DNA of 64,000 nucleotides from Takakia lepidozioides (lineage: Eukaryota; Streptophyta; Takakiopsida; Takakiales; Takakiaceae). The translations under genes were made by a program, and so were the position numbers. This document shows, one piece after another, positions 17,072 through 29,634 of the stretch (position 1 is the stretch's first letter; every line of letters begins with the position of its first letter). The notes beneath the pieces were generated by a model. That model was not told the DNA's origin, searched no databases, and saw only the letters and a program-made list of their open reading frames with translations. The stretch is taken from contig CM060731.1 of assembly GCA_030704615.1 (NCBI GenBank), positions 77,852,756 to 77,916,755 on the forward strand, written 5' to 3'.

Positions 17072-18537
17072 CGCTCCCTCTCTCTCTTTCCCGCCTTCCC
17101 TACAAAACTTCAACGCTTCATCTATCATACATTGTTATCCATCCGCCAACTCATATTCTAAAACAGAGCGTTGCTACTGCGATTTGTACCCAGATCCTTC
17201 TGTGGGTGCCACCAACCCTAGATCAACATATTTTGCGAAGCCCCGATGCGAGATTTGTTGGTGATGAGTTGGACGTATGCGAGCAGCTTCCTCCAAAAGG
17301 CAGCCACTGCCACGAATCCTTCGTGATGGCCGCTTGGCATGCGGTAGAAGTTCATTCATGAGGCCTTGAATGTGCACATGTAAACGTAGTCTTCTGCTGT
17401 TCTAATCACAGTGCGACTGCGCCCATTTGGAGCCGCGATCGTTTCGTTTCGTTTCGTTTGTTTGTATGTAGCAGAAATTTCCCGTGCAAACAAAATTCCG
17501 TGATAAGATCATCTGGATACGTCTTTTGATGGAGTGCTAGCGAGGAGTTATCAGTAGCAAAACTAGTCACGGTCCAGCTCCACAGACTCCCGAATTCTAG
17601 AAGGACCAGAGACAGAAAAGGATCTATGATCAGAAGATTTCCCATGAAAGCATTGTCGAGAGATGTGCTCGTGTGGGGAGTTTTGAGGAAACAGACTACT
17701 TGTGCGCTTTTGGAGCACTATCAGATTTTCGGACGTGACAATATCTCGTACACACGTGATGCATGAAGTCTGAATAATCATGCAACTCCTCCATGCATAC
17801 AACAGCGCATGAATTTGGAAAAACTGACCTGCATTTTAACTTGGCCAGAATGTTTCTTTAATCTTACAAGTTTCTACTGACACATCTGTAGTTTCTACAG
17901 GTACTACCTTTGATACATGTGAATGAATAAGGATTGACGTGCCCATACACTCACCCCAGGTACCGTGCGATCTTGCTAACCTACATCACACACAAGAGAC
18001 TTTCATTTTTGGACAGAGTGGCACACTGCATCCTAGGATCGAGCGTATCACGGAAAACCTTCACTAGTTGATTCATTCCACTCTAATCACCACCAACAGT
18101 CATTAAACACTTCACATAATTCAATCATTCACTGCACTGATATACATAAGACCACACTACCTACTCAAGTGAGATCTCTTACAGTTTCTGATATATATAT
18201 TAGCCTCTATGTACACATCCAGGGTTGTCCTTGAATATACAGTTCGTAAAACTCAACACACTCGAACACCATTTCTAATTATGAAGGGTACTGTTGACCA
18301 TCGCGTTCCGAACAAAACTGTGACTCGTCATGTCTTGGAACCAAAGAGTGGAGCCATCATCGTGCACCATCTCTGTCGTGTTTGCAAAGTTTCTACACTT
18401 CTACTCATCTGAGCCCTAATTTCATTTTTCTGAGTTGGGAACTCCCAGTGAAACATCCCCTATAAATCTCTCATTTTGCTTGTTGTTGTACAGCGCATCA
18501 CTCTCTAATTTGCACTGACAGACATCTATGTATCAAT
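17072..18537. other. Intergenic: PRMT3 promoter side and SdpI-like 3' flank
   Basis: No coding sequence recognised. There is a short CGTTT tandem run near 17443-17462. Small open frames (for example 18209-18412) are unsupported. Confidence 0.4.
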
Positions 18538-19173
18538 TTAAATGTAGTCGGAAATGACATAAGAGTAGATGACGGCACTCAGAGTGGGAATCAAAAACAG
18601 GTTTATTACCAACACGATCTGCCAGATTCCTGGTGGGACAATAAAGGCCAGTACGAACGCTGCGACTCCCGCCAACAAGAAGAGCTTCCAAGCCAAAACA
18701 TGCGTATCGTCCCACACTTGTGAACTGCGAAGTGTCCAGGGATCCCGAATCCCCACAACATGGTTCTGTTCAACATAGCCGAAGACTAGTGCCAAAAGAA
18801 TCATGAGCACCCCGGAAAGCACAGTAACAGCAACAGTTCCCACAACATGATCCGTAGTATTGGCCCAAAGGACGACTAGTTGGAGTGGCAGAGAGAGAAA
18901 ACAGGGAATCGCTATCACCGCCGCAATTGCCGACTGCGAAGCCGTGCCATGAGCGTCCATGAGAGGATCCCAGGTCATAAACAGAGCCAGAAGCAATGAG
19001 ACTACCAGCCCCAACAAAGGGACCATCACCACCCCTACATACCGAGGCACGTCCCCCCTGCCCCAGTCCATCTGCTCTGGAAGCCAAGCCCATGTGGCCA
19101 GCCCGATGAGCACTCCTGTTGCAGCCAAAGCTGCTGCAGTCTCCACAGCCCACAACGTCGCCGGCCTCGCCAT
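18538..19173 (-). CDS. SdpI/DUF1648-family six-helix membrane protein, intronless
   Basis: A 211-residue membrane protein in one exon. Hydrophobic segments lie at about residues 7-28, 41-62, 76-98, 104-126, 150-172 and 178-203, so six helices. After helix 4 the loop has the family signature VGIRDPWTLRSSQVWDDTH, matching the G-I-R-x-P-W-T-L-x-S-x-x-V-W-x-x-T-H pattern of bacterial SdpI proteins. The N-terminal helix pair with a WLPEQMDWG loop fits DUF1648. In Bacillus, SdpI is the immunity and signalling protein against the SdpC toxin; no SdpC-like gene is visible here and the role in a plant cell is unknown. The ATG at 19173 has strong context (GCGATGG); the open frame extends upstream only to a GTG. 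The lack of introns contrasts with its neighbours and is consistent with transfer from bacteria or retroposition. Confidence 0.75.
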   Translation of the reverse strand: MARPATLWAVETAAALAATGVLIGLATWAWLPEQMDWGRGDVPRYVGVVMVPLLGLVVSLLLALFMTWDPLMDAHGTASQSAIAAVIAIPCFLSLPLQLVVLWANTTDHVVGTVAVTVLSGVLMILLALVFGYVEQNHVVGIRDPWTLRSSQVWDDTHVLAWKLFLLAGVAAFVLAFIVPPGIWQIVLVINLFLIPTLSAVIYSYVISDYI

Positions 19174-21144
19174 CGCTTCTCCTCTCTTGTGGTGCTTGAT
19201 CCCTTCAGCACGACCTTCCTGTGATCGGTAACCCACCTCAGATCTTGCACTAGAGTACAGACCCCTCTCTCCTCCTCCTCCTCCAGAAACCCACCTGAGA
19301 ATCTACACTTGGCAGGCTCTCTCTCCCCATACATCCCTTTTTTCCGCCAGGAACAGGCTGCTCAGCTTCCTCTTGCTTTCATGCAGCTGTGTGTGCAGGG
19401 CACCTGGAGTTTGACTCACACTCCCGTTCCAATCTGAAATAGCTGCTTGCAAGTCACAAATCTTCGTCGCAGTATTTGATGGGTGGCACTGTGTTGAATG
19501 TTTCAAATAGGCAGTAAACTGTCACTGGATCTTCCAGTTGCTTGAATTGTACACGTTGATTCTCGACCCCCAGCCCCCCAAGTAGCTCTCTCTTGCATGC
19601 CTTTCCTGTGCACGATCCTGGATTGCTCCAAGATTGAAAGGTTGAGATCATTTCAGATTTCCCTCTGCTCAATACTGACATGCAAAACGCCACGGATTCA
19701 GTCACTCAGCCCTTCAAAAGTTCATGCTCGTTCTTCTATTGGCTTAAGTTCTATGATCATGTTTATTTTACTTAGTTATTTTCTTATATCTACTATTGTG
19801 GGGTATAGTAGTATCTGATGAGTGTAGACTACTGAGACCTAACAAAAGGGGGGTGCAATGATTTATATATTTTTAAATAAATAAAGTGGGAGAAGATAAA
19901 GAAAAACTCCTAATTCTAGCGACTACTGAAGGTCGGAGACTAGTTTAACGTAAGACGGCGCCATAGCGCTAGGTCATCATAGCCACGTCATCATTACCAC
20001 GTTTCATCGTCAATTGTTTTTGGGACCTGCCCGCATTGCCCGAGAGGTGTCTTGCAGCGCGGATGATGTCCCCGCGTGCTTGAGTTTCGCACACCAATAG
20101 CAGATGGAGACATTTGCAGATTATGAGATACACACCGCAGGAGCTCTAACTTAACAGCTGGAATTTGCATGATTGTGGCTTTTTTCTAATGTACGATGTG
20201 AAGAAGCTTGCTTGTTTTTCCACCATTGAAATAAATCTTTCTACACGGATAAAGAAACTCTTCTAAGAGAAAAAGAAAATACATGGGGAGTGCGGTTACA
20301 AAATATAACCCATTATCCGGGTGCGTTACAGACCGTAACGCACTTCAGGAGGGTTCCTTTCAGTGTTTTTTTTTTCACTTTTCCAATATCGCCAGAAAGG
20401 CTACATATAAATTCTATCCAAGTGCCCATGTGGCGAAAAGTGGCTATACAAACGGTGTCACATTTTAACAGGTCCACGTAGGAAAATTCTGGCTCCTGAT
20501 ATATAACCATTGGCGCTTTCTGGCGAAGTTTTACTCCCAAAATTCCCTTATAAAAGTAGCCGACCCATAAACGTCATAGGCAATATCATAGCCAGGCCGA
20601 TTTGTCATAGCGGTGCCCTGTGTCATCAGAGCGATGACGGCAACTACTAACTGAGAGATGTTTGGACCACTAAAAGCAGCTGCATGCCTGACCGATTTCC
20701 TTCGTTCCGCAACTTTCTCCCACGGTGAAATTGAACTTTGTTGTGCGGTGAGGGAGAGTCCAATTCGCCATTCACAGCGAGGCTGGCCTTTGCCGATGGA
20801 CCCGGGACTTAACATATGTTAAACAACGTGGACACTTAGGAGGCCCCCAGTGGAGAAGGCCAGGCGATTCTCACCAGCTGGATGCATGCAGGTCCAAAAA
20901 AGCTGCGAGCTCTCCTCTTTTTCTTTTCAATTGTTGGTGTAGCCTCCTGGGACGACAATAGTCTGAAACTAGTATATTACACCTACAGCAATCTAAATTT
21001 CTTAGTGTATCATGGAGGAGCTGCCATAACCAAGTATGGGACAGTCAACCCAGAATCTGGAGGCCAAATGGTCGGCCAGACTGTTCCCCAACTCACATTC
21101 CTAGATGATGTTCTACACCAAATCGGAACTCCACAGCGAGTGTT
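19174..21144. other. Intergenic between SdpI-like gene and lipoxygenase
   Basis: No supported gene. A short perfect hairpin GTGCGTTAC-AGACC-GTAACGCAC lies at about 20320-20342. The open frames at 20531-20815 and 20882-21148 match nothing I know, and the second runs antisense into the lipoxygenase 3' end. Confidence 0.4.
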
Positions 21145-24100
21145 CTAAATGGAAGTACTATTGGGCACCCCTTTTCCAGTCACTCCGGTGTCTGAAGACC
21201 GATACAACAGCTCATATGGAAGCTCAACAGAGCCATACCGGTTCTTAAGCTGCTTGTCCATGTTTCGCTTCCTGATTAGCTCCTCAATCTCATTAATACT
21301 TTGTGCAAACTTTCCAAATGCTGCCAGTACCTGAAAATATCACAAAACAACCATAGTTCATTTTTACAATATAAAGGGAAATCTCCAATTTCACCTCTGC
21401 TAATTCTTTGAAACTTGGGAGACTACCTTGAGCCTGCAAGATTGAAACCACTATGAAAAATGAAGGGAAAAATTTACCCTCTCATCATCGGTCCAATTTG
21501 ATACTGAACGTTGTCCCAGATACTCCTCATTGCTTGAGTGTGTTGACAAAACCTCGACTGTGGACATAATTGCCTTGGCCTGGGTCTCATTCGAGACAGT
21601 GGATAGATAGAAGGCCTCAGGATCTGATTGAAGCTCGGTAAACTCAGGCGTGCCAGCATCAGGGATAAGGCGCCGAGTTGTTGTCGGATGGTTAGGCATG
21701 TACCCAGCATAGTCATACTGCCCCAAAATGACAGCCGCATGGTGGCAAGAGGCAAGCCATACAAGAATTGTCAGAGTCTCTACTAATGATTCTGTAGAAT
21801 TGAGCATTGGCCAACCCTCTTCATCCTTCTTGTCACCATGCCCTACGCTTCGGATCTCTGTCCACCAACTCTGGAGCTCCTCATCTTCTTGGACACTTCC
21901 ATCATCACAGTAAAAAAGGGTGATGTACTCATTCAACCAAGTGCGGATAGCCCCCCACAGCTCCAGCCCGTCAGCTGCAAAGGGGTAGTCTTCAATCACT
22001 AGCTTCAGCCCATGCTCAGCGGTTGGATCTACCACTGCCATTCCCCTGTCCAAAAAACATCTCCAGTGCTTCATGTCAAGTTTCCTGTATTGAGCTTATT
22101 GCATTTATCCATGAACTTACTCTCTCTCTCAACCCGGCTGACTCCTGCCCATCTTTCTTTCTTTCTTTCTTTCACAGTTTTGTCTGCGGACGTTATAAAG
22201 TACCATACCTTTTCATTTCTTTCGTTCGTAGTTGCTTTTGGGCTGTTTTTTGGCTCTGTTTTGTTTCCTCCTCTCTTGTTTTTCCAATTTGTCCCATAAG
22301 CTCTTTGAGCTTTCCGCCGACGTTGTAAAGTACCATTTCATTTCTGCATAAAGCTTTGACCCTTAGGCAATCCCTTGTGGGCTGCTTTTGGCTGTCTCTT
22401 TGAGTGATTGTGTCTTACTCGTCTTCTTTCTTGTTTTTCCTTTTGCCCATAAGCTCTTTGAGCTTTCTGCGGACATTATAAAGTACCACTTCGTTTCATT
22501 TTGTCACTGAGATTGTGCATTAATCATTGACATCTTTCGTCCTATCTTTATGCCACCGCCATCACGTCTAATCTCTCCACGTTCTTTGATTGAGAGTGGG
22601 CTTTCAGCAATGGGGATGCACAATAAATCTTGGCGAAGTGCTACTTCACTACCCTTATTATTTAGCTTGAGATGCTCACCTTTTGATTAAGTCAGCAGGC
22701 AAGGCTTGTTCATCAAAGCGCCACTTCAACTTGTAGACAACAGAACTCATTTCCATAGAGTATTGCTGGGGTGTGAAAGTCTTCTCAATAATCCCCCCTG
22801 CATTTATGAGGGCCTTTCGAGCAGCTGCATTGATATCCAGAGTGTTTTTGAAGTGTGGCAACAACACTTGATTCACTGGGTGTAATGCACTTAATTGCCT
22901 GTTGGTTGCTATTGCTATGGGCTCCAGTGTTGCATGCGTCCTCAGCCTGCGTACTCATGGAGAAAAGAGAGTCATTGAGGTAGCTGTACAGGAACACAGA
23001 GCTTGGAAGAATCTCCTCATAAATCAAAAGCAGTACAAGGCCGCAATAGCATTGTGGCTATGGATGCCCCTGGATATAGATCCTGCTGGAGGGTGACAAC
23101 CCAGTGTGGAAATCATAGCTCTCTAACAGACAACATTCCCCTGCTTTGAAAGGTTTGTTTTACTCTACCTGATGTTAGATCAACATTGGGCGGCAAATGG
23201 AGTAGGAGTGGAACCTCACCAGTGATTTATAAGCTGGTGGTATCCAGAATCATTAGCCAGTACATGGGCTTTTGCAAGTTGCCACACCCAATCTTTTGTC
23301 CCTGACACAGGAGGTGTGACGACACGTTTGACACTCTCACCGCCTGGATCCTGTGGTGGCAAACTCAACTCAATTGCAACAGGTTTTAGAGTGCCCTCAG
23401 TGGTCAGAAAGAGTACTGTCCGGGTGGCATAGGCCTGACTAGTCTTCTGTTCGTTGATTTTGTTGATGTAGGGTAGGTAAGTATCATGGTAATCCAATAC
23501 AAACAGCTTCTTCTCTGCCACAGCCTGCCAGATTATGATGATAAGCATCATTCCACAGCTCTGATCTACCACTTGGACTCTGACGATTGGAGGAGGGAAA
23601 GAAAGGAAAGACAGGTAGTTTTAATGGCCACAGAAAGGCACACAGAGCTTATGGGACAAAAGACATCCCCAAAAAGATACCAAGGAACATAGAGCAAAAG
23701 TGAGACTGTGCCTGGGAGTTAGGCAACTGTAAGGTGAAGTATCAACACGCAGAGACGCGCACACATTACGTCAAAACAAACTGAAAATCTTATCAATAGA
23801 ACAAAAACTTCAAGAAATACGAGGGAATTTACTCAGCTGTACCTCTTGAACATCTAGTCCTTCCAATTGAAGCTCGATGTGTTCAGCAGTTATACCAGAA
23901 ATTGGGTCACCATATGTAGCAGCATCCAGTTTACTAATTAGAGGGAATTCCTGCAGATTCCAAACAAACTTGAATCCATCAGTAGGCTATTCTCTGAGGT
24001 GGTTACATAGAAAGTACCCGCTCTTGGTGGTTAGAAAGACCTTTCCATTTTGGACTGATCAAAGCTGACTGCTTCTCAAATGTGATTTTGAATGCCCACT

Positions 24101-26960
24101 GCAAAGGAGTTTTCCTTCTTTGGCACATTGAAATGTTTGAAATCAATTCTTTGAATGAAAAAGAGATTGTACTCATAAGACGTTGTTTGCCGTTGCCTTT
24201 GAATGAAAAAGAGAGACGAAAACCAAAGACACAAAATAATGGTAGAGTGCCCAGATGGTTAAGAGCAGACACTGGGAAAGGGAGATACCGTAAGGCACTC
24301 AATGACCATGGGGTTGAGCCCTGCAAGCATCTCACGAGCAAACTCCTCATCTAGCACCGATGCCTGCTCATCAACTGCACAATATAGACAACTGTCCTAT
24401 CAGGAGATTATACTCCAATAGTCTTAAAGAGTCCAAGTTTTTAAAGTGAAGGAAAACCATTGCTGGAATTTTGATCTTACATCTCCGAGTTTGCTATGGC
24501 AGCAAGGTAGGAAAAACACAAATTTACTGTGTGTTGATGTTATGGAAACAAGACCACAAAAAGCCCTTTGGGACAAGGCTAAGGGCTCTACTAGAGTACG
24601 CACCTGCAATAACCCTTGGCAATGGATAGACAACCCCCCTGTCTTCAGCTAACTCCTGAGTATTGAGGTCCAGGGGACTGGTCTGGATATATGACTCCCT
24701 GTGCAGGTCGGTTAGTCCTTTCGAATCGGTGGCCTGTTCATAGAGATCCTTGATATGGTGGAGACTCTTGAACTCACTGTGTTCGCTGTACAAATCTTGA
24801 AGTGCAGGTAGCATCTTGTGGGCTGCTCCCTTGATGGCATCTGCTAGGGGATCTGTATCTTTCATGGGGATAAACTTTTCATCGCAAGGAATATAGAAAT
24901 TTGCAAACACCTCCCCACGGCTCTCTGATCCTGGATCTGTCCCCAACAAAATAGTGGTTCATAAAAATCCTACACGATATCTTAGAAAGAAAGAATTATT
25001 ACTTCCACATGTGACCCACAGGCCCAGTCAGAGAAAGTAGAATTACCAAAGAAAACCAAACAACAGGAAAAATTTTCAAAATTACATGAGAAAGATGTGG
25101 AGATCAAAAGGTCTGTGAGACAAAATTAGGATATTGGCTCCAGTGGTTAGTTACCATATGCCTCTGGATGCTTAGCATACGCATAATGGTCTTGGGAAGT
25201 GACCTGAGAAGTTAGTGACATCATTTGTACAAGATTTTGGACTGTGTTAAATTGCCAGGGGTGGAGTATCGTGTACAATGTGCAGTTTAGTAGCACATTG
25301 GCGAGTCCTAAAGTAATGTAACAGAGCATCATCACTTTCAAGGGACTGAACTGCAATTACTTACCAGACATGGCAGATGGGCGACCGGTTCGCATTCGAC
25401 GGGGATATGGAAACTCTGCTGATCCGCCTAAAACAGGTCTCTTAAGACTTGAATGAGAATCAGCATCACCTAAATCATTGTATGTTGCATAGTCATAGAT
25501 GCGATCTGAAATTTCCCTTTTACCACTTCCATCACCCCGTAAATTTTGAAGTTCACTTTCCCTTAGTTGCACTAACCCGGCTGGAGTTTGTTTCGGCAAA
25601 TAGACCTGCATCACACCACCTCTCAGGGTTCAGAGAGAGAAAGTTGACAAGACTTCAGCTCATAACAAAAAAACAGGGTGGGGACTCACACCTCATTGGT
25701 GTCCTAGCATATTGAAATTGACTTAAAAAGGACCTGGCATGCAGGATACTGGCACCACTCCAAATTAACTAAAGGCAAAACCTGAGCCTGATAGCTTGGG
25801 AGGAAAGACTCAGCCAAGGAAGATATCAATGGGTCTGATGAGCAATTACCTTATTGCTGAAGAATATGCGGTCAGTTTTGTATGCTTTGGTATTATACAC
25901 GCGTGAATAGCACAGAAAGTGGATGACAGTATTGTCTGGCATTTCAATGTTGAATGTTTGAAGGAAGAACTCATCGCGGTGTCTGTTTCTAATGATAAAA
26001 GCCCCAGGAACACCGAAGTTCCTCTCTACTAGGAAGTTTAGATCAAATCTACACATGGTAGAACCCAGTAGCACCGGGGTGTCTATCCAGTTCTCTATTG
26101 TGACTTCCTGGCTACGTTTCCCCATGCCTGTACCTGCAAGACCTAAGCACGAAGTTTTTGAGATTAGACCACCATGGCATTGCTGCTAATTTGTTTATGA
26201 CTTACCTGATTGTATCTTGGGACACCCTGCTTTGAAGGCACTACCCTGAAGGAGGCAAATGAGTCTCCAGGTGGATACTCCATAACACAAGTGCAGTACC
26301 AGCAAAGGAGAACATTCATTATGAGAGTACTATCCCTCCTGAGGTCTTGAGTAGCTGAGTGCTTACGGCTGCTTTGATTCTAGAGAGTCAAGCCATATGC
26401 AATAACTCCCCTAGTGGAAGGACAAACTTGGAAAGAAACAGCCCATCAAGGAAGTTGATATAAGGGCCTCCGAGTGAACTCTGACATGAAATTGCTACGG
26501 TGATGTTGAACTTACTCTTGTCGACATCAAGGCTGACAAGTTGCAAACTAATTTTTTGGCCAAGACGCTCGTCTGCGTCGTCGTGGACGTGGACTTCACC
26601 GTCAGGTAAGTCAAACACATTTTTCTTGCAGACGACAATAGATGCCCTCAAACGTGTGTACACTCGAGCTTCATTTGAGAGGGAAACGCAATCGTTCAGA
26701 AGCCTCCCAATATCACTCAATTTAACTGTGTCAACAGCACAGGACTTCACTATCGATTTTCTCGCTGCTTTGCCACGTTCCACTTGAGACCTTATAACAT
26801 GGTTACATTTTCCTTGCTTCCCGGATCTGCGTCGAGAGTGCTCCGGGCCCCTAGAGAACAACAAAACCATCTCATTTTCTGTAAGGAAATTTGAGGGGAG
26901 CAGCTTGAACGTGGCCGGTGATCCGATGGGGAGCCTGCCCACATGCATTGCTTGCTGCAT
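21145..26960 (-). CDS. LOX: Plant-type linoleate lipoxygenase with PLAT domain, complete, 11 exons
   Basis: Non-heme iron dioxygenase that adds O2 to linoleic or linolenic acid, starting oxylipin and jasmonate-type pathways. Exons: 26516-26960, 26206-26229 (24 bp, acceptor uncertain), 25850-26133, 25365-25605, 24604-24936, 24289-24374, 23843-23950, 23220-23524, 22680-22946, 21478-22045 and 21145-21330. All phases agree, giving 948 codons plus stop. The first 90 or so residues are basic and serine-rich and may be a plastid transit peptide. The PLAT domain follows (to about residue 250), then the catalytic domain with ALGRP-type segment [36 protein letters not shown] and YATRTVLFL. Iron ligands: both His of the [13 protein letters not shown] segment and the His of [12 protein letters not shown] are present, and the C-terminal Ile (GVPNSTSI) is present. 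The usual Asn ligand four residues after the third His is Ile here. Whether it is a 9- or 13-enzyme cannot be judged. Confidence 0.95.
22185..22505 (+). repeat. Three clustered retroposon 3' ends in a lipoxygenase intron
   Basis: The GGACGTTATAAAGTACC-type core occurs at about 22188-22205, 22318-22336 and 22471-22489. The last two are preceded by CATAAGCTCTTTGAGCTTTC and all are followed by TTTCATTT-like tails. Orientation is opposite to the gene. This is the same family as at 2810-2925. Confidence 0.6.
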
Positions 26961-27080
26961 AGTCTGTTCTCAACAAGCAGGTTCGTATATCTCGCACTCT
27001 TTCGATCCCTTTGCAATCAGTAGCCCAAGAAGCAGGGTACACAAGTATTGCAAAATCTAATATGATGAAACTCAAGTCCT

Positions 27081-27089
27081 CTATTTATA
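27081..27089 (-). promoter_or_regulatory. Probable TATA box of the lipoxygenase gene
   Basis: TATAAATAG on the minus strand, about 120 bases upstream of the lipoxygenase ATG. This places a start of transcription about 90 bases before the ATG. It matches the plant TATA consensus closely; function is inferred from position. Confidence 0.55.
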
Positions 27090-28261
27090 ATCACACTCCA
27101 GCACAGCAACAAAGCGCTGCCTCAGATGCCCAACTTTCAGGCTTGGGAGATCTCGCGAGTGTACGCCAATGCAAAATGTGGGAGGGAGAGGATGCTCTTA
27201 CAGTGGATGTGTCAATTCGAATGATGGGGGCAGATCTCAGAATCATATATATATATGCACGTCGAGGCCATCCTCATGCTGAGATTTGACTCCCTACTGT
27301 AGACTGGCGAGTGACCAACAACGGTCTTATCATTAGGATTCTCTTTGATTGATTGAAGCCCCACCAGTATCGCTAACGAAATTTCAACGAAATTATGGTG
27401 CAAAGATCATCTTCTTAGCACCACCTGACACCACGCTCTTGACCACATGATCGCTGCGGCTTCTGTGCGCGACACATCGTTTGACCTGCATCCTCTCTAC
27501 AAGCTGGCAACACTGCATTGCAGTTGACACTACCTTTTGTGGAAAATAGTCAAAATCCGTCGTTGTTGATGGAATTGTGATTGCTAAGATAAAGTGAGTG
27601 GGTTTGTCTCCTGTCCTCAAGCCGGGGGCTCAAATTACAGAAGAAAGACAAAAACAAATCTTCGGCCTAAAGCAAATCTCAGGGCCCTAAGCTGATCCCA
27701 AACTAATATTTCTACTTCTCTGCGACATGTTGGCTCCAAAGAGCCAGGTCTGAGCATAGATCTAAGTTAGTTAACTTTTGAACTAAGGGGCAATCTTCAG
27801 AAGACAACGGTCTAGGGGATTAGCATTGGGGGACTTATTCAGCTCGCTGTCCCTATTGGGGGGCTTATCACAGCAGTGCTGACCACACTTCTATTGAAGG
27901 TTTGCTTGAATTGATGCATTTTTTTTAAACTAAGTAATCACATCATTCTTTGCAGACTTAAGTATCATGACTTTGTGTATGACAAGGGAGATCCAAATTA
28001 TGTGTATGAGGGCCTTTCTCACCACCCTGACAAGTCAAGCTGATGTCAACAATGTGGTTGACAAGTAGCCACTCAGCCCAAGCCATTGACATCCCCCCAT
28101 GATGTGGAAAAAATAGAGAGAAGACCGAACCCAAAGGTTCATCTGGGGACCCACATAGTTAGGAATGTTGGGATACCCTAACCTGGTTAACAGAGTGCAA
28201 CGAAAACAGCATTCATGAAAAATCCGAGATGAGCATTTTGCAAGTCTATATGCGCCTGTAG
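27090..28261. other. Intergenic, no gene recognised
   Basis: This is the upstream side of the lipoxygenase gene and unannotatable sequence. A short open run on the plus strand at about 27957-28040 looks protein-like but has stops on both sides and no family match. Confidence 0.35.
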
Positions 28262-28342
28262 CAAAAGGCAACAGGGGCCTACATTGCAAATCATTTCACT
28301 CAGTGTGAAATGATTTGCAATGTAGGCCCTTGTTGCCTTTTG
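28262..28342. repeat. Near-perfect hairpin, 38-bp arms, 5-nt loop
   Basis: The arms 28262-28299 and 28305-28342 are reverse complements with one mismatch (G/A near position 12 of the left arm); the loop is TCAGT. A transcript from either strand would fold into an almost uninterrupted 38-bp stem. It may be a fold-back element, a template-switch product or a small-RNA precursor. No coding sequence overlaps it. Confidence 0.85.
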
Positions 28343-29634
28343 ATTCGAAACCTGTGCGCAGGGCCTGTTGCACCCCATTTTTTTTTGTCCCAAGAGAAAC
28401 AGAAAACAATTAAGAGATCCTTTGGCGGCTAAGTTACTCCAAAGTTTGTGATGACCAGAACAGTTCACAACAGAAAGACTGTTTGCAATCTACTATGGTT
28501 GCCAGATAAGGCAATTAGACAAAGTAAGAGTTTGTTTAGCATCGAGCGAAGACTATAGGTCTAGCTATATGTGAAGGAAGACGAGGGACTAGAGAAGATG
28601 ATGTTTCGGACTTCAGTAGTCAGCCCTTGGTAGAACAACTCCATCAAGAAGCTGCCTACCCACTAACAGAATGTACTACGAGGAAGTTGTTGGTGGGAAT
28701 GATGCCTGCAGTGCACGCCAAGTTGGTGATAAAGATAGCTTGGAAAAGAAGACAAAACACACACTGTTCTTTTCCTTAAACAATTACAAACTGAGCTTTG
28801 ATGACTAGTTCACAACACTCGGGTTCGTTGGGGAGGTTGCAACGTTGCAACTCTGAGCAGGGTCCCACTTTGCGAGTATTACGTATATCGTGGGTGCACA
28901 TGGAGCACGATTGAAATTATTCTTGGTTTTGAGCGGAATCCTATTGGGCAAAGGGGTTCCGGCTTGGGAGGTTGAGCGGCTCGGGTCCAGAGCCTTCCCG
29001 ACGTGATGTCAAGTGTACCTGTTGAGGTTGGACAGACTCTTGCTAAAAGGTGAAGCACCCAGGCCTCCTCCCTAGCACATGCCCAAGACTGGGAGCCGGA
29101 GAAAATGGAGTGTCAATCTGTGGGCTTGTCAACCACCCTTCCATGCCTGATAAAGCCTCACCAGCTTGTTGCCCATCCTCTCATAGAGACCACCTTCCTT
29201 GATGATCATGAAAGTCACATGGAAATTGGAATGATTTGGCCAGCAACAACCCACTGCCCACAATCATCAAGAGCTTTGTTCAAAACGCACGGGTGATCCA
29301 AGGCACGTGTTGAAGAATTGAAATAAGGATCGCTCTGGTAAACTCCCACTACAGGACTCGGGAGTCGGACTGGGGACAGGAGTGAGGCCTCCGACTATTT
29401 GTAATCTACTCCTCCAAGCCCTATTAAGGTCTCCCCTATAGAGCCCCTGCAAGGGGACACATCAATGTGGCCCCCACATTAATTGCACTGCAGCCTCCAT
29501 GAGCCCCCATGCCATGCTATAGCCGCCATAGCCAGCCTCCATGCTCCACATCCGCCATCCATGCGCGCCATAAGCTCCATATGGGGCTCATGGAGGTGCA
29601 TAATTGCTACAGCTGCACCTATTATGTACTAGAG
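28343..29634. other. Intergenic, no gene recognised
   Basis: Mixed-composition sequence. The part from 29460 to 29600 repeats GCCTCCATG and GCCGCCATAG-like words and is low in information. No supported coding region. Confidence 0.35.

Noticed and set aside
20882-21148. Plus-strand ORF of 88 codons with a hydrophobic N-terminus
   Set aside because: Runs antisense into the lipoxygenase last exon, no family match, no sign of conservation.
24250-24340. tRNA-like words (CAGATGGTTAAG and GGGTTGAGCCCTG)
   Set aside because: The second part is coding sequence of lipoxygenase exon 6 ([11 protein letters not shown]) and no cloverleaf can be formed.
25147-25356. Extra lipoxygenase exon ending KHPEAYG
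   Set aside because: The flanking exons (25365-25605 and 24604-24936) join in phase without it and give the expected family sequence.
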